Positions 43,799 through 52,914 of a stretch of DNA of 64,000 nt are shown piece by piece. The number at the start of each line of letters is the position of its first letter. The first letter of the stretch is position 1. Below the pieces are notes generated by a model, which was given only the letters and a program-made list of their open reading frames with translations, was not told the origin of the DNA and searched no databases. The translations under genes were made by a program, and so were the position numbers. Source of the DNA: Zoogloea sp. LCSB751 (GTDB lineage: Bacteria > Pseudomonadota > Gammaproteobacteria > Burkholderiales > Rhodocyclaceae); the NCBI RefSeq assembly GCF_002028455.1, contig NZ_MWUM01000015.1:62001-126000 (forward strand), written 5' to 3'.

Positions 43799-46700
43799 GC
43801 GGCCTCCTGGCGGCGGGCGCCGGCGAACAGTGCGTCGAGGGTTTCGATCAATGCCCGCGGCGGACGCTCGGCGTGGATGCCGCGGCTGGGGGCGCGGCTG
43901 CCGCGCAGGAACAGGTAGAGCGCGCCGCCCACGTGGCAGTCGTAGTCGTAGTCCGGCAGGCGCAGCTTGAGCAGACGGTGCAGGGCCAGCAGGTAGAGCA
44001 CGTACTGCAGCTCGTAGCGCTCGGCCAGCACCGCGTCGCGCATGGCCTCCGGCGTGTAGGCCGCGTCGTCGTCGCCGAGGCGGTTGGACTTGTAATCCAC
44101 CACGTAGTAGCGCCCATCGTGCTCCACCAGCAGGTCGATGAAGCCCTTCAGCATGCCGTTGAGCTGGCCCTTGTCGAGCACCGGCCGCGCCGCGCCGCCG
44201 AGGGTATGGCTGCGCACCAGGGCATCCAGCGCCGGCAGGTCCACGTCATGCACGGCAATCCAGAACTCCATCTCGGCAACGCAGTTGGCGAGGCCGGCCA
44301 GGGTCAGCGGGGACGCAGCGCCGTCGCCATCGACCAGCGGCAACTGCAGGTAAGCCAGCATCCAGTCGGTGAGCCGGTCGATCCAGCGTTCCCAGCCGCG
44401 CGCCGCGCAACGCCGGGCGATGGCGTCGCGCAGCAGGGCCGGCGTTGCGACAATGCGGGCGAAACCCTGCCCGGCCGCCCATTCGAACAGATCATGCAGG
44501 AAGGTGCCGACCGCCGCGCCGCGCGGGAAATCGTGCAGCCCACCCCCGGCGGCCTTGCCGGCCGCCGGCACCGGCGCATCGGCGCGGGCCGTGGCGGCCT
44601 CGTGGAAGACGTCCTCCGCCGGCGTGTCCGGCCCCTGCCCGGCGGCGCTGTGCAGCGCCGAGTAGCTGGCGATCCACCAGCGCTCGCGCACCGCGCGTAG
44701 CGGCTGACGCGCGGCCCCTTCGACGAGTGCCGTGTCGCGGGCCTGATAACGCTCGTCGCTGGCTTCCGGATCGTCGAGCAGTGCAATGCCGTCGGCTGCA
44801 GCCAGCTCGGCCAGCCCTGTATCGAGCCCACCGCCGAGCAGATAGCCGAGGGCGCTGCGCTCCAGCCCGTCCAGCGCCGCGGTACCGACCCAGGTGGCGT
44901 AACGGGCGCGGGTCAGCGCCACGTAGAGCTTGCGCAGGTCTTCACCGAGGCGCTCCCGGTCGGCCAGCGCCAGCTGCGCCGGGTCGTCGCCCTGCAGGGC
45001 CAGTTGCAGCTGGCCGTCGGCGTCGTGCCACTTGAGCGGCAGGTCGGTGGATTTGGTGGCGCGGAAGCTGCACGCGAAGGGCAGGAAGACCAACGGGTAT
45101 TCGAGGCCCTTGGACTTGTGGATGGTCACCACCTTCACCAAGTCGGCATCGCTTTCCAGGCGCACCTGGCGGGTGTCGCCGCCGACCTTGTCCTCCCGGC
45201 GCTGTTCGGCCAGGTGGCGGATCAGTGCGTGCTCGCCGTCGAGCAGCAAGCTGGCCTGCTGCAGGAGTTCGGCCAGGTGCAGCAGGTCGGTGAGGCTGCG
45301 CTCCCCCGCCCCGCCGCCGGCCAGCAGGCGCGCCGGCACGCGGAAGTCGTTGAGCAGGCGGCGCAGCATCGGCAGCACGCCCTGGCGCCGCCAGCATTCC
45401 CGGTAGGCGCGGAACTGGTCGATACGTTCGTCCCACGCGGTCTCGTCCCGATTGAGGCCGTCCAGCTCGGCCCAGTCCAGGCCCAGCGTCGGCGTGGCCA
45501 GCGCGGCGCGCAGCAGGCGGCCGTCGTCCGGCTCGGCGCAGGCGGACAGCCAGAGCTGCAGCTCCACCGCCTCCGGGCGCCGGAACACCGACTCCTTCTC
45601 CGACAGGTACACGCTGCGCACACCGCGTGCCGCCAGCGCGTCGCGGATCGCCGTGGCCTCGCTGCCGCTGCTGACCAGCACTGCCATGTCGGCCGGACGC
45701 AGCCCACGCCCTTCGCCCTTACCGAAGAAACCGGCCTGGCCCTGCTGGCCGAGCTTGAGCAGACGCACCATCTCGCTGGCGCAGACCGCCGCCATCGCGG
45801 ACACGTAGTCGCTCTTCGACAGCGCCTTGCCATCCGCCTTGGGCGGCAGCCGCCACAGGTTCAGCGCCGGCAGTTCGGCGCCTTCCGCCTGCAGCACGTC
45901 GTCGCGGCCATTGGCCTCGGCGGGCAGGAAGGGCACCGGGTTGCCGGCGTCGCTACGGAACAGGAAGGCGCCGGCCCCGCCGTCGCGCTCCTCGGCCAGC
46001 GCGAAGCAGCGGTTGGTCGCCGCCACCATCGCGTGGGTCGAGCGGAAATTGCGCCGCAGCGTGTAATGCCGGCCGGCGGTGGCGGCGCGGGCCGACAGGT
46101 AGGTGTAGATGTCGGCGCCACGGAAGGCGTAGATGGCCTGCTTGGGGTCGCCGATGAGGATCAGCGCGGTGCTGTCGTCGTTGGCCGCGACGCGATAGAC
46201 CGCGTCGAAGATGCGGTACTGCACCGCGTCGGTATCCTGGAATTCGTCGATCAGCGCCACCGGAAACTGCTCGCGGATCACCTGGGCCAGGCGCGGGCCG
46301 TTGGCGCCAGTCAGCGCCGCGTCGAGGCGGGTCAGCAGGTCGTTGAAACCCATCTTGGCGTGGCGGGCCTGCTCCGCAGCAAAGCGCTGCGCAACCCAGC
46401 CAGCGGCATGGCGCAGCACGTCGTCGCGGGCGTCGGGCAGCGCGGCGAGCTGGGCCTGAAGGCCGGCGATGGCCGCCAACGCCGGATGCCCGGGCACCGG
46501 CGCCTTGTCCGTCTTCCACACCTCCGCCATGCCGTCGGGCGTCAGGCGCGTCCAGCCGGTGTTGAGCACCGGGCCGAGCTGGGCCGGATCGTCCCGCCAG
46601 GCGGCCAGCGCATCCAGCCAAGTGTCGTAGTTGTTCTTCTTGAGCCTGGTTCCGTTGATGTGCCTGGCATCGCGGGCAGCGTCGAGCACGGCGCGCAGCT

Positions 46701-47460
46701 CCTCCACCCAGTCGCGCCACGGCGCTTTCAGCAACGCCAGCTGGCGCCGCTTCTCCGCCTCGGCAGCCGCCACACAGGCCGCCGGCGCCGCCGCCTCGCC
46801 CAGCAGGTCGGCGTGCAGCAGGAGCTGCTTCACCTCACCCTGCAGCGCCTCCGGCGACACCCACCATCCATTCACCGCGCGGGCCGCCTCCACCTCCAGC
46901 GGGTACATGAAGCTGCGCCAGTAGTCGCGCACCACCTCGGCCAGCAGCTCGTCCTGGTTGGTTTCGAGGGTCTGCGTAAACAGGCTGTCGCTGTCGAAGG
47001 CGTGCTCGCGCAGCATGCGGTTGCACCAGCCGTGGATGGTGGACACCGCCGCCTCGTCCATCCACTCGGCGGCCAGCTGCAGCTTGCGTGCGCAGCCGGG
47101 CCAGACTTCCGGCGGATAGTCGGCGCGCAGGTCGTGGAGCAGGTCCTTGCCGGGCTCCTTGTCTTCCACCGTGGCCGGATCGGCGAGGAAGTAGCCGGCC
47201 GCCTCGGCCAGGCGGGCGCGGATGCGGTCGCGCAGCTCCTTGGTGGCCGCGTCCGTGAAGGTGACGACGAGGATCTCCGGCGGCGTCAGCGGGCGCCCGA
47301 AGGCGGCGCCGTCGCCACCGTGGCCGAGCACCAGGCGCACGTACAGCGCGGCGATCGTGAAGGTCTTGCCGGTGCCGGCGCTGGCCTCGATGAGGCGGCT
47401 GCCGGACAGCGGAAAGCGCAGCGGCGCGAGGTCCGCGGGGGTCGAGGAAATCGGGCTCAT
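43795..47460 (-). CDS. recB: RecB, exodeoxyribonuclease V beta subunit
   Basis: Helicase-nuclease of 1221 residues. Walker A is EASAGTGKT (residues 25-33), Walker B/motif II around VALIDEFQDTD, motif III GDPKQAIYAFRGADIYTYL, and VTIHKSKGLEYPLVFLP. The C-terminal nuclease domain carries YVVDYKSNRLGDD, the conserved Asp-Lys catalytic motif. ATG at 47460 overlaps the recC stop and is the first plausible start; the longer open frame reads through recC in another phase. Confidence 0.95.
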   Translation of the reverse strand: MSPISSTPADLAPLRFPLSGSRLIEASAGTGKTFTIAALYVRLVLGHGGDGAAFGRPLTPPEILVVTFTDAATKELRDRIRARLAEAAGYFLADPATVEDKEPGKDLLHDLRADYPPEVWPGCARKLQLAAEWMDEAAVSTIHGWCNRMLREHAFDSDSLFTQTLETNQDELLAEVVRDYWRSFMYPLEVEAARAVNGWWVSPEALQGEVKQLLLHADLLGEAAAPAACVAAAEAEKRRQLALLKAPWRDWVEELRAVLDAARDARHINGTRLKKNNYDTWLDALAAWRDDPAQLGPVLNTGWTRLTPDGMAEVWKTDKAPVPGHPALAAIAGLQAQLAALPDARDDVLRHAAGWVAQRFAAEQARHAKMGFNDLLTRLDAALTGANGPRLAQVIREQFPVALIDEFQDTDAVQYRIFDAVYRVAANDDSTALILIGDPKQAIYAFRGADIYTYLSARAATAGRHYTLRRNFRSTHAMVAATNRCFALAEERDGGAGAFLFRSDAGNPVPFLPAEANGRDDVLQAEGAELPALNLWRLPPKADGKALSKSDYVSAMAAVCASEMVRLLKLGQQGQAGFFGKGEGRGLRPADMAVLVSSGSEATAIRDALAARGVRSVYLSEKESVFRRPEAVELQLWLSACAEPDDGRLLRAALATPTLGLDWAELDGLNRDETAWDERIDQFRAYRECWRRQGVLPMLRRLLNDFRVPARLLAGGGAGERSLTDLLHLAELLQQASLLLDGEHALIRHLAEQRREDKVGGDTRQVRLESDADLVKVVTIHKSKGLEYPLVFLPFACSFRATKSTDLPLKWHDADGQLQLALQGDDPAQLALADRERLGEDLRKLYVALTRARYATWVGTAALDGLERSALGYLLGGGLDTGLAELAAADGIALLDDPEASDERYQARDTALVEGAARQPLRAVRERWWIASYSALHSAAGQGPDTPAEDVFHEAATARADAPVPAAGKAAGGGLHDFPRGAAVGTFLHDLFEWAAGQGFARIVATPALLRDAIARRCAARGWERWIDRLTDWMLAYLQLPLVDGDGAASPLTLAGLANCVAEMEFWIAVHDVDLPALDALVRSHTLGGAARPVLDKGQLNGMLKGFIDLLVEHDGRYYVVDYKSNRLGDDDAAYTPEAMRDAVLAERYELQYVLYLLALHRLLKLRLPDYDYDCHVGGALYLFLRGSRAPSRGIHAERPPRALIETLDALFAGARRQEAA

Positions 47461-50400
47461 GCTTGCTCTCCGCCGGCGGCGGCCTTGTCTTTCTTCTTCA
47501 CAAAGGTGGCGAGGTAGAGCGGACGCAGCAGGCTGGTCGCCAGCCGCGCGAAGTCGCCATCCTCCACCAGCGCCGCAAAGCTGGGCCAAGCCCGCTGCAG
47601 GTAGGGGCTGGAGCCCAGTTCGCCGTCGCTCTGGTAACCGTCACCCTCGTAGGCCGTAGTGGCGTCCTTGCGGGCCTTGTCCATGGCTTCCGTATCCTCG
47701 CTGGGGGCGTGCTTCAGCCACGCGAAGGCGGTCTTCACCGCCAGCGGCAGCGGGCGGCCCTGACCGTCGAGCCACGCGGCCAGCAGGTTCTCCAGGTGAT
47801 GGCCGGCCTCCTTCGGGTCCAGCGGCTCCAGCTCCACGCTGCCGGCCTTGCTGACCACCAGCGTGGTCAGCGGCCCGCCAGTAACCGTCACGTGGGCCGC
47901 CAGGTGGGCGACCCAGTGGCGGACCAGGTGGTGACGCTGGTACTGGCCCTTCTTCACCACGTCGCTGCTCTCCAGCACCACGCGACCACGCTTGCCGTCG
48001 GCGTCCGTGCGGATGCCGGCCAGCCAATCCTCCACGCGCAAACCGGTGTCCTTGCTCTCGTAACGCAACTCCTCGTCTTCGTCCGACTCGTCCGGCCAGC
48101 GGGCCAAGCCGTCTTCGTAACGCTCGAACAAGTCTTCCATCGGCTTCGCCAGGTCGGCGGCCATCAGCTCGGCGAAAGCCGCGGCGGGCAATTCGCCGCG
48201 CCGGCGCAGACGGGCCAGTCCGTCCTCCAGCGCCTGGGCCCGGTCCTCGCCGGCATGCACGGCGGCGGCCTGCAGGCCGATCAGCTCGTTCCACAGGCTC
48301 CAGCGCTGCAGGCCGTCCAGGTCGAAGGGTTCCTGGTCGTCGCTGGCCGGGTCGTCCATGTCGAAATCCACATGCAGGCGCTGGCGGAAGAACTGCTTCA
48401 CCGGATCGCGCAGAAAGCCGCCCAGGTCGGCCAGGCGCAGCGGCTCGTCGCGCTGAAGCGGCGGCAGTTCGCCACCCGCCGTGGGCCGGTCGTCGGCGAT
48501 GCGCCACTCGTTGGCGTAGGTGAACAGCGGCCCGTGCTGCGGGTCGGCCGGGAAGTAATCCGGGCTGAAAGGCTGCAGGCGGTGCTCGACGGTCAGCGCT
48601 TTCAGCAGCGCGTCCTTGTCGCCCTGCTCCGCCCCGGCCAGCCGCCAACCGGCGGCAAGGTGGTCGCGCAGCTGGCCGACCAGTACGGACGGAGGACGCA
48701 CGGTGTTGTCGTTGATGCTGCGCCCGACCCACGAGATCAGCAGGCGCTCCCGCGCCGACAGCAGGGCTTCGAGGAACAGGTAGCGGTCGTCCTCGCGGCG
48801 GGAACGGTCGCCGGGGCGGTAGTCGCGCCCCATCAGGTCGAAGTCCATCGGCACGCGGGTGCGCGGATAGTCGCCGTCGTTGAGGCCGAGCAGGCAGACC
48901 TGGCGGAAGGGGATCGCGCGCATCGGCATCAGGGTCGCGAAGGTCACCGAGCCGGCGAAGAAGCGCTGGGACAGGCTGCCATCGTCGAGCTGGGCCAGCC
49001 AGTGCTCGCCGACCACCGCCAGCGGCAGCGGATCGTCCAGGCGGGCCTGCTCGCAGGCCTGCTGCCAGGTTTCCAGCGCCGCATCGAGTTGCTGCAGTGT
49101 GAAAGCATCACCGCTGTCCTCGGCGTCGAAGAAGTCGGCCAGCAGCTGGCGCAGGCGCTGGCACCAGTCGGGCACGGTGGCCGGGCTGGCGAGTACGCGC
49201 CAGCTCGCCTCCAGGCGGTCGAGCAGCGTGGCCAGCGGCCCGAGCAGCGCAGCATCAAGGCCGCCGATCTCGTCGTAGGGCTCGATGTCCTGCCACGCGC
49301 CGCCGGTGCCGCCCACCGCGTAGCCGAGCAGCATGCGGCGCAGGCCGAACAGCCAGCTGTTGCCGTCCAGGGCGACCGGCAGTTCGAGGCTCTGCCGGTG
49401 CTCGGCGTGCAGGCCCCAGCGTACGCGGGCGCCGTGGATCCAGCGGTGCAGCAGCGGCAGGTCGTCCTCGGCGATGGCGAAGCGGCGGCGCAGGGCCGGC
49501 ACTTCCAGCAGGTCCAATACGTCGCTGACCGCCACCCGCGAAGTCGGCAGCCCCAGCAGCTTGTCGATGGCATTGACCAGCGGATCGTGCTGGCGCCGCC
49601 CCTGGTCGGCGATGCTGAACGGGATGAAACGCGGATCGCTGGCGTCCATCAGCCCGAACACCGCCTGGATGTGCGGCGCGTAGGCGTCGATGTCCGGCAC
49701 CATCACGATCACGTCGCGCGGGCGCAGCGTGGCGTCGGCGTTGAAGGCGGCGAGCAGCTGATCGTGAAGGATTTCCACTTCCCGCTGCGGGCTGTGGACG
49801 ATGTGGAAACGGATCGAGTCGTCGTCCGGGGCCACCGCCGGCCAGCGGGCCTGCGTCTCGGCCAGCGGGCGCAGGTCGCGGACGTCGTCCTGCAGCTGGT
49901 TGAGCAGGCGCGCCTGGCCGTGGGGCGCGAACAGGTCGATGCGCTGGCGGATGTCCACGAAGTGCTGCAGGTAGCCTTCGCGCGCGGAATCGCTGTCGTG
50001 TTCGTCGAGCAGGCCGATGAAGTCGCGCCCCTGCTTGCCCCACGCTGCCAGCAGCGGATGGGCGTGCAGGTGCAGGTTGTCCTCCGACACCTCGGCGGGC
50101 ATGCCGGCACGGCGGCGCTGGCGATTGTGGGTGGCGCGCAGCAGGTCCTTGTCGGCGACGATATCGGCCCAGAAGTGCTCGCAGGGGTTATGCACGCACA
50201 TCAGCACCTGGGTCCACCGGGACAGTGCGGCCAGCACTTCGAGGGACTGGCGCGGCATCGCCGAGATGCCGAAGATCATCACCCGGCGCGGCAGCCCGAC
50301 AGGCCGGCCGGCGTCCTCCGGCCACGCCTCGACGCGGCGCAGGAAGGCCTCATGCACCGCCGCCCGCCCCTGCCCGGCCAGCGCCCCGCCGTCGCCGGCG

Positions 50401-51008
50401 GCCGCCACGTCATCGAGCAGCGCGCGCCACAGGCTGGCCTGCCAGCGCTGCTCGTCGGGCAGCGGCGGACGCTCGCCGTTGGCGCGGATCAACACGTCCT
50501 CGCCGTCCGCCCAGGCGGCCAGCCAGTCGGCGCGATACACCTGGTACTGGTCGAACAGGTCGGCCAGCCGCTCGGCGAGCTGGAAGCGCTTGCGCAGGTC
50601 GGCGTCGGAAGCCAGGAAGCGGCGCAGCGGCGCGTAGTCCGGCGCCGCCATCACGCCCGGCAGCAGGCGCATCAGCCGCCACACCAGTAGCGGCTTGTCG
50701 AAAGGCGAACTCTCCGGCACCGCATCGAAGCCCAGCACGGCCCGGTAGGCCTGCCACAGGAAGCGCGACGGCAGCGACATGTCCAGCCCCGCGGCAATGC
50801 CGCAACCGCCGCCGAACTCCCCGTCGGCATCCTCGGCCAACGCCAGGCGCAGCCACTGGGCGATGCCGTTGCTATGCACCAGCAGGGTCTCGGTTTCCAG
50901 CGGCGCCAGCGGATAGCGCCGGCTCCACGTGACCAGCAGGTCACGCAGCGCTTCGGGGTGGTTGCCATGGACCAGCATCAGGCCGGTGGGCAGCGGATTG
51001 GCGGTCAA
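47457..51008 (-). CDS. recC: RecC, exodeoxyribonuclease V gamma subunit
   Basis: Chi-recognition subunit of 1183 residues. The fold is an inactive helicase plus inactive nuclease; family segments include HSNGIAQWLRLALAEDADGE, VMIFGISAMPRQSLEVLAAL and RFIPFSIADQGRRQHDPLVN. It opens the recC-recB-recD operon. The start shown is a TTG with GGAG six bases ahead; an in-frame ATG at 50978 (MLVHGNHPEAL) fits the usual RecC N-terminus better but has no ribosome binding site, so the start is uncertain. Confidence 0.93.
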   Translation of the reverse strand: MTANPLPTGLMLVHGNHPEALRDLLVTWSRRYPLAPLETETLLVHSNGIAQWLRLALAEDADGEFGGGCGIAAGLDMSLPSRFLWQAYRAVLGFDAVPESSPFDKPLLVWRLMRLLPGVMAAPDYAPLRRFLASDADLRKRFQLAERLADLFDQYQVYRADWLAAWADGEDVLIRANGERPPLPDEQRWQASLWRALLDDVAAAGDGGALAGQGRAAVHEAFLRRVEAWPEDAGRPVGLPRRVMIFGISAMPRQSLEVLAALSRWTQVLMCVHNPCEHFWADIVADKDLLRATHNRQRRRAGMPAEVSEDNLHLHAHPLLAAWGKQGRDFIGLLDEHDSDSAREGYLQHFVDIRQRIDLFAPHGQARLLNQLQDDVRDLRPLAETQARWPAVAPDDDSIRFHIVHSPQREVEILHDQLLAAFNADATLRPRDVIVMVPDIDAYAPHIQAVFGLMDASDPRFIPFSIADQGRRQHDPLVNAIDKLLGLPTSRVAVSDVLDLLEVPALRRRFAIAEDDLPLLHRWIHGARVRWGLHAEHRQSLELPVALDGNSWLFGLRRMLLGYAVGGTGGAWQDIEPYDEIGGLDAALLGPLATLLDRLEASWRVLASPATVPDWCQRLRQLLADFFDAEDSGDAFTLQQLDAALETWQQACEQARLDDPLPLAVVGEHWLAQLDDGSLSQRFFAGSVTFATLMPMRAIPFRQVCLLGLNDGDYPRTRVPMDFDLMGRDYRPGDRSRREDDRYLFLEALLSARERLLISWVGRSINDNTVRPPSVLVGQLRDHLAAGWRLAGAEQGDKDALLKALTVEHRLQPFSPDYFPADPQHGPLFTYANEWRIADDRPTAGGELPPLQRDEPLRLADLGGFLRDPVKQFFRQRLHVDFDMDDPASDDQEPFDLDGLQRWSLWNELIGLQAAAVHAGEDRAQALEDGLARLRRRGELPAAAFAELMAADLAKPMEDLFERYEDGLARWPDESDEDEELRYESKDTGLRVEDWLAGIRTDADGKRGRVVLESSDVVKKGQYQRHHLVRHWVAHLAAHVTVTGGPLTTLVVSKAGSVELEPLDPKEAGHHLENLLAAWLDGQGRPLPLAVKTAFAWLKHAPSEDTEAMDKARKDATTAYEGDGYQSDGELGSSPYLQRAWPSFAALVEDGDFARLATSLLRPLYLATFVKKKDKAAAGGEQA

Positions 51009-51078
51009 GGAGGTCTCCGGGGGATTGATTCGACTGCGAGCTTGCGCTTGGGCTGTGACACGGTGGGGTTATCAACCT

Positions 51079-51145
51079 GTAGGGGCGAATTCATTCGCCC
51101 GCGGACTTCGATCAAGCGACTGCGGGCGAATGAATTCGCCCCTAC
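51079..51145. repeat. Paired palindromic repeat, copy C
   Basis: Heads at 51079-51100 and 51124-51145, identical to those of copy A; the 23-base centre resembles copy B at its start (GCGGACTTCG). It lies between the fccB stop and the recC start, all on the minus strand, so it may end fccB transcription or protect its 3' end. Confidence 0.9.
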
Positions 51146-51213
51146 AGCTATGGCGCCGATTGAAGCACAGGCGTACGACACGCACTGTCGCACGTCCGAA
51201 ACACCTGCCGCCC

Positions 51214-52491
51214 TCAGGCCAGCATGTCGGCCCAGATGTTGCGGGCCCAGGCCAGCGCGTAGCGCCCTTCCTGTTCGCTCGCCTCGGTAGACACGCCACC
51301 GGCGCCGGCCACCGGCAGCACGGTGCGCTGGGCCGCGTCGTACTGGTGCACCGAGCTGACGTGGATCACGTGGCTGGCATCGACGAAGCTGTAGCAGGTG
51401 TTCATCACCACCGGCGCCGGGTTGGGCGCCTCACCGGCGAGCAGGCGGAGGATCGCCGCCGCCGCCACCTTGGCGTGCTGGTTGGCCATGTGGCCGGACT
51501 TGGGCATGGTCGGTGCAGGGAAGATCGCGTCGCCGAGCACATGCACGCCGGGCGTATTCACCGACTCGAAGGTCAGCCAGTCGATGTCCACCCAGCGGCC
51601 GTTGAGCAGCTTGAGGCCGGCCTGGGTAGCGATGGCGCCGGCGCGCTGCGGCGGCACCACGTTGAGCACGTCGGCCTGCACGTTCTCGAAGTCCAGCAGC
51701 GCCGTGCGGCTCGCCGCATCCACCTCGCGCAGCGCGCTGTTGGGGCGGTATTCGAGGATGCCTTTGTAGCGGGCGAAGGCCTGCGTGAACAGCGCCTTCT
51801 TGGAGATGATTTCGGCGTTGGCGTCGAGCACCAGCACCTTGGACTTCGGCTTGGCACGGCGGAAGTAGTCGGCCACCACGCAGGCCCGCTCGTAGGGCCC
51901 CGGCGGGCAGCGGTACGGCGCCAGCGGGATGGTCAGCGCATACACGCCGCCGTCGGGCATGGCTTCCAGCTGCGCGCGCAGCGCGACGGTCTGGGCGCCG
52001 GCCTTCCAGGCATGCAGGATGCGCGCGCGGGCGGCTTCGGAGTCCAAGCCCGGCACCTGATCGAACTGGAAATCGACGCCCGGCGACAGCACCAGACGGT
52101 CCCACGACAGTGTGCCGCCGTCCGCCAGGCGTAGCGTGCGCGCCGCCGGGTCGATGGCGGTCACTTCATCCTTCACCACCTTCACGCCCCAGGTGTCGCG
52201 CAGGCCCTCGTAGCCCAGAGTAATGTCGGCGAGAGTCTTCACGCCGCCGAGCACCAGGTTGGAGATCGGGCAGGAGATGAACTGGGGATCGCGCTCCACC
52301 AGGGTCACATCCACCGCCCCGCCGCTCCACATGCGCAGATACTTGGCGGCCGTCGCGCCGCCGTAGCCGCCGCCGACCACCACCACGTGGGCGCGGGGCT
52401 TGGCCGCCAGCGCCTGGCCGGACAGGCCCGGCAACAGCAGCGCACCACCGGCCAGCCCGGCGGACTTAAGGAAATCGCGTCGCTTCAGCAT
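51214..52491 (-). CDS. fccB: Flavocytochrome c sulfide dehydrogenase, flavoprotein subunit
   Basis: Periplasmic FAD protein of 425 residues oxidising sulfide and passing electrons to its cytochrome partner. It is exported by the Tat route (MLKRRDFLKSAGLAGG). FAD-binding VVVVGGGYGGATAAKYL follows, and GVHVLGDAIFPAPTMPKSGH is the second flavin motif. Cysteines in YRCPPGPYERAC and VMNTCYSFVD are probably the redox disulfide of the family; this mapping was by eye. It starts ten bases after the cytochrome gene stops. Confidence 0.9.
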   Translation of the reverse strand: MLKRRDFLKSAGLAGGALLLPGLSGQALAAKPRAHVVVVGGGYGGATAAKYLRMWSGGAVDVTLVERDPQFISCPISNLVLGGVKTLADITLGYEGLRDTWGVKVVKDEVTAIDPAARTLRLADGGTLSWDRLVLSPGVDFQFDQVPGLDSEAARARILHAWKAGAQTVALRAQLEAMPDGGVYALTIPLAPYRCPPGPYERACVVADYFRRAKPKSKVLVLDANAEIISKKALFTQAFARYKGILEYRPNSALREVDAASRTALLDFENVQADVLNVVPPQRAGAIATQAGLKLLNGRWVDIDWLTFESVNTPGVHVLGDAIFPAPTMPKSGHMANQHAKVAAAAILRLLAGEAPNPAPVVMNTCYSFVDASHVIHVSSVHQYDAAQRTVLPVAGAGGVSTEASEQEGRYALAWARNIWADMLA

Positions 52492-52501
52492 GCCCGGCCC
52501 C

Positions 52502-52819
52502 CTACTTGCGGGCGGCGAAATACGCCGCGATCAGTTCGAGCTGGGCTTCGCTGTAGCCCTTGGCGATCTGCGGCATGATCGTCGCCGGCCGCGTGCCGCT
52601 GCGGAACTCGCGCAGCTTCTGCATCAGCTCGGGCGCCGGCACGCCGGCCAGCACGGGCATCGTCGCATCGGGCCGGGCGTAGCCGTCGGTGCCGTGACAA
52701 CCGGCGCAGGTGGCGGCCAGGTTGCGGGCCAGGTCGGGGTCGGGGCTCGCCGCGGCCTGCGCCGTCGTAGCCAGGGCGAACAGCAGGCCGAGGACAGCGT
52801 GCCTTGGGGACGGCGTCAT
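52502..52819 (-). CDS. fccA: Monohaem cytochrome c subunit of flavocytochrome c
   Basis: Small class I cytochrome c of 105 residues: signal peptide about 1-23 (AVLGLLFALATTAQAAA), one haem site CAGCH, and a later Met ligand (TIMPQIAKGYSEAQL). It takes electrons from FccB. The size matches the monohaem form known from green sulfur bacteria, not the dihaem subunit of Allochromatium. AAGGAGAAACG precedes the ATG. Only fccAB are here; no other sulfur-oxidation gene lies beside them. Confidence 0.85.
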   Translation of the reverse strand: MTPSPRHAVLGLLFALATTAQAAASPDPDLARNLAATCAGCHGTDGYARPDATMPVLAGVPAPELMQKLREFRSGTRPATIMPQIAKGYSEAQLELIAAYFAARK

Positions 52820-52914
52820 CGTTTCTCCTTGTCGAGGCGGCCGACGCAGGGGGCGATCGGCAAGCCCGCCATTGTTCCCCGCCGGACCGCCCCGCCGCAA
52901 GCCGCTGCGACAGG

